The notes under the pieces are model-generated. The model made no database searches, had not been told where the DNA came from, and saw only the letters and a list, made by a program, of their open reading frames with translations. The position numbers were made by a program, and so were the translations under genes. 64,000 bases of DNA from JADLGL01 sp050184415 (GTDB lineage: Bacteria > Pseudomonadota > Alphaproteobacteria > Rhizobiales > Kaistiaceae). This document shows positions 16,099-27,463 of the stretch, piece after piece; position 1 is the stretch's first letter; each line of letters starts with the position of its first letter. Where the stretch lies: positions 84,563-148,562 of the forward strand of contig JBFXAJ010000005.1 of the NCBI GenBank assembly GCA_050184415.1. The letters run 5' to 3'.

Positions 16099-17868
16099 AT
16101 GGTTCGAGCGGTCAAAAGCGTCCTCTTCTTCGACTATGACAGCATGCATCGCGTGCTGCTGCGCCATGGCCCGGCGATCGCTGACTTCATTGGCTCGCGC
16201 GCGGGCACGTGGGTCGAGGCCATCGAGTCCGGCGAGCTCTTGACCCCGCCGCCGGAGGAGGGCCGGCGCCGGTTCGTCGTGAAGCGCTGCTATGCCGATC
16301 CTCGCCTTCTCGGGAAGAACCGGGGCTGGATCAGCGCCAACGGTCTTCAGATCGTCGACTGCTCGGTGCCCCCGGGCCTGGAGCGCAGCGCGGCCGCCGT
16401 ACACGTGTCGCTTGATGCGCTTGATCCGGGCGACGCGGCGGTCGACGAGATCGTCATCATGATGGCCGAAATGGACCTGTCGCCGCTGATCAGCCGGCTG
16501 CGGGGCCTTAGCCGCCGCGTGGTGATCTTTGCCGCCGAAGGAACACCCGACAGCTACACGGCGCTCGCTGACGCGGTCGTGACGGAGGCCCGGCTCGTGT
16601 CCGCGCTGTCGCGGTCGAACCAGGCCGACGCCGGTCGCAACGGGATTCCTCGGCCGCCGCGGCTGACGGCATCGCCCGTGCCGTCGGCACCGGCTCCGCA
16701 GGCGATCGAATCGCCACCGCCGGCGGCTGCGAACCCCGAGCCGCCACGGATGCCGCCGCAGCGGGCCGCCACGCCGTCACGGGCCGCGCCGCCGCCGCGT
16801 CGGGCTGCGCTGCCGGCGCGCCGGTCGGCGATCGACCGCGACGAGCTGGCGGCGCTGGTCCGCCGCATCCATCAGTCGACCAACGTCCCGCTGTTTTCGC
16901 CGAAGGCCTTCGGCGACTTGTTCCGCCTCCTGGTGGAGGACGTGCGGACGAACGGCTACCGTTTCCAGGCGACCGCGGACAATGTCGCGGCCGCGATGAA
17001 TGCCCTCGGCCGCAACGTCACGAAGCGTCAGGTCGGGTTCGTCATCAAGGGCCTCGCGCTGCGCGGCCACGTCTTCAACGAGAACGACCGTCCGGAGGAT
17101 CTGGCGGATGCGTTCTACGCCCAGGTCCTTTTCCTCGCCGAGAGCAGCAACCTCAACCTTACCGAGGGCGAGAAGAACCTCGTGCAGGCATGGGTCGTCG
17201 GGCTGCGCCGGGAAGAGCCGGCGACTCCCACCCCTGCACCCGCGGCCCCGCGAGCGGCATCCGCCGCCGGCCGCATGCCGCCCGCGTCACGGCGGAAGGA
17301 GGCGGAGCCGCTCGTGACGCCCCCGCCTCCGCCGCGCCCCGCATCGCGGACGGTGGAGCCGCCGCGGCCGCAACGCATGCCCGACCCGCCACCGACGCTT
17401 GCCGCCGGCCGCGTCCGCGCGGCAACGCGCGCCGCCGAGGAGCGCGAGGCACTGCGACGGGCAGCTGAGGAGCGCGAAGCGGCGCGGCGCGCGGAGGAGG
17501 AGATCGAGGCCGCGCGCCTGGCCGACGAGGAAGCGCTGCGCGAGGCGACGCGGGCCGCCACCGCCCGGCCCACGCCGCGATCCGTTCTGGCGCAGCGCAC
17601 GGCGCAGAACGGGGTGGCGATGCCCGAGCGGCGGACCAGCACCGCGGGGCCGGTCGAGGCACGGCCCGAGGCCGACCTCGAGGATTCGATCCTGTCGGCC
17701 ATCGCCGACGCCGTGGACGTTCTGGTCGAGGACGAAGTCGGACCGCGGGCAGCGGCGCGCAGCGGCGGGGACGCTCCGGCGGTCCGCCCGCCGCCGCCGC
17801 CATCCGATGACGACGAGATCGGCGACGAGATCCAGCGGATCCTGTCGACCTTCAGCCGCAACCGCTAG
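16099..17868 (+). CDS. NYN-domain protein with long disordered tail
   Basis: A 589-residue protein. The N-terminal about 165 residues resemble a NYN/LabA (PIN-like RNase) domain: SVLFFDYDSMHR with acidic residues near 12-14, HVSLDALDPG, and VIMMAEMDLSPLISRLRG, which occupies the place of the usual SgDsDF motif and keeps one Asp. After a Pro/Ala-rich linker a conserved globular region (about 245-375, IDRDELAALVRRIH onward) looks helical and winged-helix-like. A second Pro-rich stretch and an Ala/Glu/Arg coiled-coil (about 440-485) follow, ending in an acidic tail. RNase activity is an inference. A TTG at 16087 is an alternative start. It converges on aroB with a 4-base overlap. Confidence 0.72.
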   Translation: MVRAVKSVLFFDYDSMHRVLLRHGPAIADFIGSRAGTWVEAIESGELLTPPPEEGRRRFVVKRCYADPRLLGKNRGWISANGLQIVDCSVPPGLERSAAAVHVSLDALDPGDAAVDEIVIMMAEMDLSPLISRLRGLSRRVVIFAAEGTPDSYTALADAVVTEARLVSALSRSNQADAGRNGIPRPPRLTASPVPSAPAPQAIESPPPAAANPEPPRMPPQRAATPSRAAPPPRRAALPARRSAIDRDELAALVRRIHQSTNVPLFSPKAFGDLFRLLVEDVRTNGYRFQATADNVAAAMNALGRNVTKRQVGFVIKGLALRGHVFNENDRPEDLADAFYAQVLFLAESSNLNLTEGEKNLVQAWVVGLRREEPATPTPAPAAPRAASAAGRMPPASRRKEAEPLVTPPPPPRPASRTVEPPRPQRMPDPPPTLAAGRVRAATRAAEEREALRRAAEEREAARRAEEEIEAARLADEEALREATRAATARPTPRSVLAQRTAQNGVAMPERRTSTAGPVEARPEADLEDSILSAIADAVDVLVEDEVGPRAAARSGGDAPAVRPPPPPSDDDEIGDEIQRILSTFSRNR

Positions 17869-19004
17869 GGCGCGAGCTTCTCCACAAGGAACGCCCGGAT
17901 GTCGTCCGTGGGGACATCCCGGGCAATGAAGGCCTGCCCGATACCGCGCATCAGGATGAACGTGAGCTGGCCGCGCGCGACCTTCTTGTCCTGCGCGATC
18001 AGCTCCATCAGCGCATCGGCCTGCATCGGCTCGCCGGGAATCTCCGCAAGGTCCACCGGAAGGCCGACGGCCGCGAAATGGTCGCGAACGGCAGCAGGCA
18101 CATCGGGGCTGCATAGCCCGGTCCGCGCCGAATAGTCGGCCGCCAGCGCCATCCCGATGGAAATCGCTTCGCCATGCACGAGGCGATCGGAATAGCCCGT
18201 CGCAGCCTCGAGCGCGTGGCCGAAGGTGTGGCCGAGATTGAGGAGCGCGCGGTCGCCGGTCTCCGTTTCGTCGCGGGCGACGATCGTCGCCTTCGCCTGG
18301 CAGCTCACGGTGATCGCATGCTGCCGCGCCGTGCCTCCCGCGAACACGTCCCGCCACGAGCGCTCGAGCCAGTGGAAGAACGGCGCGTCGTTGATCAGGC
18401 CGTATTTCGCGACCTCGGCGTAGCCGGCGCGGAAGTGCCGCTCGGACAGCGTGTCGAGCACCTCGGTGTCGGCAAGGACGAGCTTCGGCTGGTGGAACAC
18501 GCCGACGAGGTTCTTGCCGCGCCTGGTGTTGATGCCGGTCTTGCCGCCGACCGAGGAGTCGACCTGGGCGAGAAGGCTGGTCGGCACCTGGATGAAGGCC
18601 ATGCCGCGCCGCGCGATGCCGGCCGCGAAGCCGGTCAGGTCGCCGATCACGCCGCCGCCGAGGGCAATCACGACATCGTTTCGCTCGAGCTTCGCCTCGA
18701 GGATGGCATCGACCACCGCCTCGAGGACGGCGAAGCGCTTGCTCGCCTCGCCCGCCTCGGCGACGAAGGTCTCGGCCTGGACGCCGGCGGATCGAAGGCT
18801 GTCGGTGAGCGGAGCGAGATGGTGCCGGGCGACGTTGCTATCGGTCACCACGAGCGCCCGTGCCTTCGGCATCAGCCGCGCGACTTCGGGGCCTGCGGTG
18901 GCCAGGAGGCCCGGACCGATCAGGATGTCGTAGGAACGCGATCCCAGCTCGACATGGACGACGCTGGTGTTGCCGGTCGCTGTCTGCGCGATGGCCTCAG
19001 CCAT
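17865..19004 (-). CDS. aroB: 3-dehydroquinate synthase
   Basis: Second step of the shikimate pathway: converts DAHP to 3-dehydroquinate with NAD and a divalent metal. The 379 residues carry GGGVIGDLTGFAAG (about 116-129) for NAD/substrate binding, the VPTSLLAQVDSSVGGKTGIN segment of the active site, and GHTFGHALE with metal-binding histidines. The start lies 8 bases inside the end of aroK, upstream on the same strand, so aroK-aroB is a coupled pair. Confidence 0.96.
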   Translation of the reverse strand: MAEAIAQTATGNTSVVHVELGSRSYDILIGPGLLATAGPEVARLMPKARALVVTDSNVARHHLAPLTDSLRSAGVQAETFVAEAGEASKRFAVLEAVVDAILEAKLERNDVVIALGGGVIGDLTGFAAGIARRGMAFIQVPTSLLAQVDSSVGGKTGINTRRGKNLVGVFHQPKLVLADTEVLDTLSERHFRAGYAEVAKYGLINDAPFFHWLERSWRDVFAGGTARQHAITVSCQAKATIVARDETETGDRALLNLGHTFGHALEAATGYSDRLVHGEAISIGMALAADYSARTGLCSPDVPAAVRDHFAAVGLPVDLAEIPGEPMQADALMELIAQDKKVARGQLTFILMRGIGQAFIARDVPTDDIRAFLVEKLAP

Positions 19005-19605
19005 TTGCGGGGCCTCTCTCCGGGTGATCGTCGAGATAGGCGTCGAGTGCCTGGAGCAACTCGTCGATGACGGTGTCGTGCGCCACCTCGCGCGAAACGA
19101 CGTGGATGGCGGCCTCGGCGTAGACCGGATAGCGCGCGTCGATGAGGCGGCGGAGCGTCCCTTCGGGATCCGGCCCCTTCAGCAGCGGCCGGTTCGACCG
19201 CCGGCGCACCCGCGACAGGAGGACATCGAAATCGGCCTTGAGCCAGATCGGGATGCCGTCGGCGTTCACGGCGGCGCGCGTCTCGGGGTCGACATAGGCG
19301 CCGCCGCCGGTCGCCAGTACGTGCGGACCGTCGCCGAGGAGGCGCAAGATCACGCGCCGCTCGCCGCTCCGGAAGTAGGCCTCGCCATGCTGCTCGAAGA
19401 TCTCTTCGATGGTGGCGTTGGCGGCGCGCTCGATCTCGACGTCGGCGTCGTAGAACGGGAGGCCGAGGCGGGTCGCGAGGCGCTTGCCGATGGAGCTCTT
19501 CCCGGCGCCCATCATCCCGATGAGCACGATCGGGCGGGCGCCGAGGCGGCGCACGATGTCCCGGCTCAGCGTTGGATCGGTCGGCGCCGGAAGCGGCTCG
19601 GTCAT
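18997..19605 (-). CDS. aroK: Shikimate kinase
   Basis: Phosphorylates shikimate in the shikimate pathway. From the ATG at 19605 the product is 202 residues; P-loop GMMGAGKSS is at 30-38, followed by FYDADVEIE with the shikimate-binding Asp, GEAYFRSGERR, ATGGGAYV, and the lid-region RPLLKG. A longer frame from further upstream runs through the promoter region and gives a low-complexity Arg/Ala extension, so I reject it. It precedes aroB with an 8-base overlap and diverges from the small membrane gene ahead of xerD. Confidence 0.94.
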   Translation of the reverse strand: MTEPLPAPTDPTLSRDIVRRLGARPIVLIGMMGAGKSSIGKRLATRLGLPFYDADVEIERAANATIEEIFEQHGEAYFRSGERRVILRLLGDGPHVLATGGGAYVDPETRAAVNADGIPIWLKADFDVLLSRVRRRSNRPLLKGPDPEGTLRRLIDARYPVYAEAAIHVVSREVAHDTVIDELLQALDAYLDDHPERGPANG

Positions 19606-19762
19606 CTCGTTCACGGCACGGGTATTGCCGCGCGCCCACGCCCCGTCAAGCGAGCCGGCCGCTTTCGTCGCGCCGGCGCCGCATCGCGCCTTGTCGCCGC
19701 CCGCGGCGCCAGCGACAATGCGAGTCGTTCGCATCAGTCCCGCGGGACCGCAGAGCGCTGCC

Positions 19763-19906
19763 ATGCCGACGCTGATCCGGCTTTTCGTCGCCCTCGCCAT
19801 CATCGCGATCCTCGGCGCAGGGGCGATGTTCGCCTTGGCCTATCTGGTCGAGCCGGCGCAGCGCGAGATCGTGGTGCCGATCCCCGCCGAGCGGCTGGGG
19901 CTCTGA
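19763..19906 (+). CDS. Small single-pass membrane protein upstream of xerD
   Basis: Only 47 residues: MPTLIRLFVALAIIAILGAG begins one membrane helix, and the tail ends VEPAQREIVVPIPAERLGL. A short protein of this layout, with a tail of the form REI.V.IPAER, recurs ahead of xerD in Hyphomicrobiales and is sometimes mislabelled histidine kinase; it has no kinase domain. Its stop overlaps the xerD start by one base (TGATG), showing it is a real translated gene in the xerD unit. Function unknown. Confidence 0.72.
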   Translation: MPTLIRLFVALAIIAILGAGAMFALAYLVEPAQREIVVPIPAERLGL

Positions 19907-20820
19907 TGGAGGGCGGGCGTCACATCGAAGCGTTCCTCGAAATGATGAGCGCGGAACGCGGGGCGGCGAAGAACACGCTGCTGTCCTACCGCCGCGACCT
20001 CGAGGATTTCGGCGGCTTCGTCGCGCGCCGCGGCGGCGTGGTGAACGCCGATGCCGATGCCCTTCGCGACTATCTCTCGGACCTCGACCATCGAGGCTTC
20101 GCGCCGCGGTCGGTGGCGCGCAGGCTGTCCGCGATCCGCCAGCTCTACCGCTTCTTCTTCGCCGAAGGCATCCGGACCGACGATCCAACCGGGACGATCG
20201 ACGGGCCGCGGCAGGCGAGGGCGCTGCCCAAGATCCTCTCCGAACGCGACGTCGACCGGCTGATCGAGGCGGCCCGCCGCGATGCCGAGGACGCCGAGAC
20301 TCCGGCGCGCCGGATCGCGGCGCTGCGTTTTTATGCCCTCATCGAGCTCCTCTACGCCACGGGTCTTCGCGTTTCCGAGCTGGTCGGGCTGCCGGCCAAG
20401 GCGATCGTCCCGGGCCGGCGGGTCCTGATGGTGCGCGGCAAGGGCGCCAAGGAGCGGATGGTGCCGCTGACGCCGGCCGCGGAGGCGGCCGTCGCGGCCT
20501 ATCGTGCCGCGGCGAAGCCGGTTGGTCCGTTCCTGTTCCCGGCCGACGGCGCCGAGGGCCATCTGGCCCGCCAGGTGTTTGGCCGCGACCTGAAGCGGGC
20601 GGCGGGCCTCGCGGGGATCGCGGCGGCGAAAGTGTCTCCCCACGTCCTTCGCCACGCCTTCGCGAGCCATCTCCTCCAGAACGGCGCCGATCTCCGCTCC
20701 GTGCAGCAACTGCTCGGCCACGCCGACATCTCGACGACGCAGATCTACACGCACGTCCTCGAAGAACGGCTCCGCCGTCTCGTGGCCGACCACCACCCGC
20801 TGGCGAAGACTCCGGGATGA
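19906..20820 (+). CDS. xerD: Site-specific tyrosine recombinase XerD
   Basis: Resolves chromosome dimers at dif with XerC and FtsK. The 304 residues have the SAM-like N-terminal domain (1-105) and a catalytic domain with all expected residues: R155 (ATGLRVSEL), the GKGAKER lysine (about 179-182), H246 and R249 (PHVLRHAF), H272 (LLGHADISTTQ) and nucleophile Y281 (IYTH). It is a housekeeping recombinase by length and context, not an integrase: no attachment site or phage gene is nearby. Translation is coupled to the small membrane protein gene upstream. Confidence 0.94.
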   Translation: MEGGRHIEAFLEMMSAERGAAKNTLLSYRRDLEDFGGFVARRGGVVNADADALRDYLSDLDHRGFAPRSVARRLSAIRQLYRFFFAEGIRTDDPTGTIDGPRQARALPKILSERDVDRLIEAARRDAEDAETPARRIAALRFYALIELLYATGLRVSELVGLPAKAIVPGRRVLMVRGKGAKERMVPLTPAAEAAVAAYRAAAKPVGPFLFPADGAEGHLARQVFGRDLKRAAGLAGIAAAKVSPHVLRHAFASHLLQNGADLRSVQQLLGHADISTTQIYTHVLEERLRRLVADHHPLAKTPG

Positions 20821-20940
20821 GCTGCACCGAGAAGGAGAAGATGATGGACATGGCCAAAGGCACCACTGTCGCGGGCAATCCGGCGCGGCCGCTCCGGCGG
20901 GGCGGCCAGCGGGACCGGACGACGTGTCCATGTCGATTGC

Positions 20941-20969
20941 TTGACACCCAACGGGTCAAAAGCCAGTGT
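20941..20969 (+). promoter_or_regulatory. Possible accA promoter
   Basis: A perfect TTGACA at 20941-20946 and, after 17 bases, CAGTGT at 20964-20969, a poor -10. Position, about 48 bases before the accA ATG, is suitable. Weak on the -10 side. Confidence 0.3.
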
Positions 20970-21016
20970 CCGCACCATCGCGGGGCGGCTGGAATCGTTT
21001 CGCCGCAAGGGTTTCC

Positions 21017-21970
21017 ATGAGGACATATCTCGATTTCGAGAAGCCGGTCTCCGACCTTCAGGGCAAGATCCAGGAGCTGCGCTCGCTCGGGACCCAGGGT
21101 GACGCCATCACCGTCGAAGACGAGATCGGGCGCATGGAGGCCCGAGCGCAGCAGCACCTCACCGAGATCTACGCCAAGCTGACGCCGTGGCAGAAGACGC
21201 AGGTCGCGCGCCATCCCGACCGGCCGCACGTGCTGGATTATGTCCGCGGGCTCATCGAGGATTTCACGCCGCTCGCCGGCGACCGGAAGTTCGCCGAGGA
21301 TGCTGCGATGGTGGGCGGCCTCGGCCGGTTCCGCGGCCGCTCGGTCGCGGTCCTCGGCCAGGAGAAGGGCAACGACACCGAGACCCGCCTCAAGCACAAT
21401 TTCGGCATGCCTCGTCCCGAGGGCTACCGGAAGGCGGTCCGTATCATGGAGCTTGCCGAGCGGTTCGGCCTGCCGCTGGTCGCCTTCGTCGACACCGCCG
21501 GCGCCTATCCCGGCATCGATGCGGAAGAGCGCGGCCAGGCCGAGGCGATCGCGCGGTCGACCGATGCGAGCCTGTCGCTCGGCGTGCCCAACGTGGCGCT
21601 CGTGGTCGGCGAGGGCGGTTCGGGCGGCGCACTCGCCATTGCCGTCGCGAACCGCGTGATGATGCTGGAGCATTCGATCTACACCGTCGCATCGCCCGAG
21701 AGCGCGGCCTCGATCCTCTATCGGGACTCGACGCGGGCGCAGGACGCGGCCACCAGCATGAAGATCACCGCGCAGGACCTGCTCCGCTTCGGCGTGATCG
21801 ACGAGATCATCCTCGAGCCGGTCGGCGGCGCCCACCGGGCTCCGACCGAGACCATAGAGGCCGCCGGCGATGCGATCGCCAAGGCGCTGGTAGCGTTCGA
21901 GGGCATGCCGCCGACCGAGATCCGCCAGCACCGTCGCGACAAATATCTGGCGATGGGGCGCGCGCTGTAG
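21017..21970 (+). CDS. accA: Acetyl-CoA carboxylase carboxyltransferase subunit alpha
   Basis: With AccD it transfers carboxyl from carboxybiotin to acetyl-CoA, giving malonyl-CoA, the first step of fatty acid synthesis. The 317 residues are full length: MRTYLDFEKPVSDLQGKI, the MVGGLGRFRGRSVAVLGQEKG strand region (as adjoining segments), FVDTAGAYPG, VVGEGGSGGALAI for the oxyanion hole, and ASPESAASILYRD. The ATG at 21017 has AAGGG about 6 bases upstream. It lies after xerD on the same strand with a 196-base gap that holds a possible promoter and no other credible gene. Confidence 0.96.
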   Translation: MRTYLDFEKPVSDLQGKIQELRSLGTQGDAITVEDEIGRMEARAQQHLTEIYAKLTPWQKTQVARHPDRPHVLDYVRGLIEDFTPLAGDRKFAEDAAMVGGLGRFRGRSVAVLGQEKGNDTETRLKHNFGMPRPEGYRKAVRIMELAERFGLPLVAFVDTAGAYPGIDAEERGQAEAIARSTDASLSLGVPNVALVVGEGGSGGALAIAVANRVMMLEHSIYTVASPESAASILYRDSTRAQDAATSMKITAQDLLRFGVIDEIILEPVGGAHRAPTETIEAAGDAIAKALVAFEGMPPTEIRQHRRDKYLAMGRAL

Positions 21971-22072
21971 GGCGCGACCGGCTCTCTCACCGCCTTGTCA
22001 TCTCAGGGTTAACGGGTCGTCAATTTCCGCTGTGCTTCCTTCGCGGCCTGTGTCGCGTCGGGTGCGAGTGGA

Positions 22073-23068
22073 ATGGCAGGATCAGTAACGAGTCGACGGC
22101 GTACCTCGCTCGTCTCGAAGGTTGCGGGGCTCGCTCTGGCGGCAACGATGCTCGTCGGGTGCAACACCACCGAGCTGCCCGCCTATATGGCGCCGATCCC
22201 GCCCGAATTGATGAGCCGGATCGAGGCGATCGGGTCGACCCCGATGGCACCGATCTATGTCCGCATCTTCAAGGAAGAGTCGGTCTTCGAAGTCTGGAAG
22301 CGCCGCGTCGACGGCGAGTATGCGCTGCTGGCGACCTACGAGATCTGCGCCTGGTCGGGCGAGCTCGGACCGAAACGCGTGGAAGGTGACCGGCAGGCGC
22401 CAGAGGGCTTCTATACGGTCACGCCGGCGCAGCTGAACCCGAACTCGAGCTACCACCTCTCCTTCGACCTCGGCTACCCCAACGCCTTCGACCGCTCGCT
22501 CGATCGGACAGGCTCGCACCTCATGGTGCATGGCGCCTGCTCGTCGGCCGGCTGCTACTCGATGACCGACGAGACGGTGGAGATCATCTACGCCCTAGTC
22601 CGCGAGGCTTTCCGCGGCGGCCAGCGCGCGTTCCAGGTCCATGCCTTCCCGTTCCGGATGACGCCGGAGAACATGGCGCGGCACCGCGGCAACGAGAACT
22701 TCGCGTTCTGGCAGATGCTGAAGGAGGGCTACGACCATTTCGAGGTCACGCACCTTCCACCTGACGTCGAGGTCTGCGATTTCCGCTACGTCTTCGATCC
22801 GGTCGCCGAGGATGGCGCCGCGTTCGAGCCGCGCCAGCCGTGCCCCGACTTCGATCTCGCCCAGCCGCTCGAGACCCAGCTCCTCGCGCTCCGCAGCGCC
22901 GACCAGATCCGGTTCGATGCCGCGGTCGCGACCCTCGAGAATGGTGGCACGCTCTTGGCGGGGATGCCGGCGACAGCCACGGCTCTCGTCGATCCGATGA
23001 CGACCGCGGCCGTCCCGGCTGCGCCGCGTCAGCCGTCGGCTTTCCGCCAGTTCTTCGGGCTGGATTAG
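22073..23068 (+). CDS. Murein L,D-transpeptidase family lipoprotein
   Basis: A 331-residue exported protein. A basic start and hydrophobic segment end in the lipobox LVGC, giving a lipidated Cys at residue 30. The YkuD-type catalytic motif is HGACSSAGCYSM, with H153 and nucleophile C161. It resembles the YafK/DpaA group, which in E. coli removes or modifies Lpp-peptidoglycan links; here the target is unknown. The C-terminal 90 residues after the catalytic domain are Ala/Pro-rich. It sits between accA and the convergent secA gene. Confidence 0.87.
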   Translation: MAGSVTSRRRTSLVSKVAGLALAATMLVGCNTTELPAYMAPIPPELMSRIEAIGSTPMAPIYVRIFKEESVFEVWKRRVDGEYALLATYEICAWSGELGPKRVEGDRQAPEGFYTVTPAQLNPNSSYHLSFDLGYPNAFDRSLDRTGSHLMVHGACSSAGCYSMTDETVEIIYALVREAFRGGQRAFQVHAFPFRMTPENMARHRGNENFAFWQMLKEGYDHFEVTHLPPDVEVCDFRYVFDPVAEDGAAFEPRQPCPDFDLAQPLETQLLALRSADQIRFDAAVATLENGGTLLAGMPATATALVDPMTTAAVPAAPRQPSAFRQFFGLD

Positions 23069-23144
23069 CAGGGCCTCAGCAAGAGCCGATCCGGTCGACC
23101 GTCGCGATTTGAGCGGAAAGGGGCGAACGGCGCCTGCGGCCGCC

Positions 23145-25910
<2,766 letters not shown>

Positions 25911-26124
25911 GATGATCCTTTTGCCGGCGGCGCCGCTGACTTGGAACCGCCGCAGAGGCGCGGTCGGGCGTCGGCCGGTTTCGAGTGCGAAAGCCCCGAA
26001 ACCGGGCGTTCGGCTCTATGACGCAGCGCTGTGGACGCCGGGCTGCGAGACAGATAAGAGGGGGGCACTTTGTTGTCAACGTGGCGCCGCAGGCGACGTC
26101 CTGAGCCGCTTGGGGCCTTGTTTC

Positions 26125-26145
26125 CCGGGCGTTTGGCTCGCCCGG
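26125..26145 (+). promoter_or_regulatory. Hairpin in the leader of the PpiC gene
   Basis: CCGGGCG (26125-26131), 7-base loop, CGCCCGG (26139-26145): a perfect 7-bp stem ending 20 bases before the ATG. It might influence translation or merely be structural. Confidence 0.4.
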
Positions 26146-26165
26146 CAACCTAACAGGACTGACCC

Positions 26166-27404
26166 ATGTCGATGGTTTCCCGTATCGGCCGGACGCTGCG
26201 CGCCGGCGCCTCGGTTCGTGCCCTTCTCGTCGCCACCGCCGTGGTTGCGGCGCCGGTAGCGGTCTGGGCCCAGGCGCCTGCCCCCGCGGCTCCCGCGGAG
26301 CCGGCCCCTGCGGCTCCCGCGGAGCCGGCGCCTGCGCCGGCTGCCCCGGCGGAACCAGCCCCGGCGCCAGCTCCCGAGGTCGTGCCTGCGGTACCGGCAA
26401 CGCCGCCGGCGTTCGAGCCCGCGGTTCCCCCCGCCCCCGAGGTGGCCCCGGTCGATCCGAACGCGGTCGTTGCCACCGTCAATGGCGAAAACGTTACTGA
26501 AGCCGACATCGCCGCCATGGCCGAGCAGTTCGGCGAGGCGCTTGCGCAATACGCCCCCGAGGAGCGGCGCCCGGCCCTTCTCGATGCCGCGATCGACCTC
26601 AAGCTCATGGCCCAGGCGGCCACCGCGCTCGGACTCGACCAGACCGACGAGTTCCTGGCCCAGGTCGAGCGGCTCCGCGCCCGGCTCCTCCAGAACGAAT
26701 ACCTCCAAGAGGTGATCGAGACCCAGATCACCGACGCGGCAATCCAGGCGAAGTACGACGAGATCGTCGCCGGCATGACGCTGCCGCAGCAGGCGCATGT
26801 CCGTCACATCCAGGTCGCGACCGAGGCCGAGGCCAACGATATCATCGCCCAGCTCAATGCCGGCGCCGATTTCGCCCAGCTCGCCGCCGTCCGCTCGCTC
26901 GACACGCAGACCGCGGCCAATGGCGGCGATCTTGGCTTCTGGGCTCCCGGCGAGTTGATCGTCCCACTCGACGACGTGATCTTCACCATCCCCGCGGGTG
27001 AAGTCGGCCAGGTGCCGGTCCAGACCGACTTCGGCTGGCACGTCATCAAGATCGACGAGGTGCGGGTGCAGCCGGCGCCGACCCTCGAAGAGACAGCCGA
27101 CCAGGTCCGCCAGATCCTCTACCAGGAGCTGTACGTCGCGGAGACCGAGCGTCTCCTTGGCGCGGCGACCATCACGCTCGCGGAGCCGCCCGCGCCCGAG
27201 CCGGCGCCCGCACCGGCGGCCCCCGCCGAACCGGCGCCCGCTCCTGCGCCTGTCGAGCCTGCTCCGGCTCCCGCGCCTACGCCGGCTCCGACCCCCGCGC
27301 CCACGCCGGCTCCGACCCCTGCGCCCGCTCCCGCGCCGACGCCTGCGCCAACCCCGGCACCCACTCCCGCGCCGACCCCGGCCACGCCGCCTGCGACGCC
27401 CTAG
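26166..27404 (+). CDS. Periplasmic PpiC-type peptidyl-prolyl isomerase with Ala-Pro tails
   Basis: Helps exported proteins fold outside the inner membrane. A signal peptide ends near VWA-QA (residue 36). An Ala/Pro-rich stretch follows (about 37-100), then a SurA-like helical chaperone domain (about 100-215), then a parvulin domain (about 216-320: AHVRHIQVAT, GGDLGFWAPGELI, TDFGWHVIKIDEV). The last about 75 residues are almost only Pro, Ala, Thr and Glu. Such Pro-rich arms may span peptidoglycan, but that is speculation. AGGA lies just upstream of the ATG. It diverges from secA, and argJ follows in the same direction. Confidence 0.88.
   Translation: MSMVSRIGRTLRAGASVRALLVATAVVAAPVAVWAQAPAPAAPAEPAPAAPAEPAPAPAAPAEPAPAPAPEVVPAVPATPPAFEPAVPPAPEVAPVDPNAVVATVNGENVTEADIAAMAEQFGEALAQYAPEERRPALLDAAIDLKLMAQAATALGLDQTDEFLAQVERLRARLLQNEYLQEVIETQITDAAIQAKYDEIVAGMTLPQQAHVRHIQVATEAEANDIIAQLNAGADFAQLAAVRSLDTQTAANGGDLGFWAPGELIVPLDDVIFTIPAGEVGQVPVQTDFGWHVIKIDEVRVQPAPTLEETADQVRQILYQELYVAETERLLGAATITLAEPPAPEPAPAPAAPAEPAPAPAPVEPAPAPAPTPAPTPAPTPAPTPAPAPAPTPAPTPAPTPAPTPATPPATP
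26277..26378 (+). repeat. Degenerate tandem repeat coding the N-terminal Ala-Pro stretch
   Basis: Units like CCTGCGGCTCCCGCGGAGCC recur about three to four times with small changes, encoding APAAPAEP-type repeats. Such repeats change length easily. Confidence 0.6.
27184..27397 (+). repeat. Degenerate tandem repeat coding the C-terminal Ala-Pro-Thr tail
   Basis: Repeats of about 12 and 24 bases (ACGCCGGCTCCGACCCC and close variants) encode PAPTPAPT-type residues up to the stop codon. The repeat is within the gene and is not a CRISPR array: there are no unique spacers. Confidence 0.65.
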
Positions 27405-27463
27405 CGGCGTCGCCTACTCCGGTCTTCGTGCGGCCCGGCGCGACCGGGTGGAAGGCTTTCGCC

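Noticed and set aside
19906..20820. Integrase of a mobile element
   Set aside because: Length, motifs and the neighbourhood fit chromosomal XerD; no attachment site, phage or transposon gene is near.
20821..21016. Small gene between xerD and accA
   Set aside because: The only frame is short, has no ribosome-binding site, and its sequence is Arg/Pro low complexity.
27184..27397. CRISPR-like array
   Set aside because: Tandem 12/24-base repeats without spacers, in frame inside a coding region.
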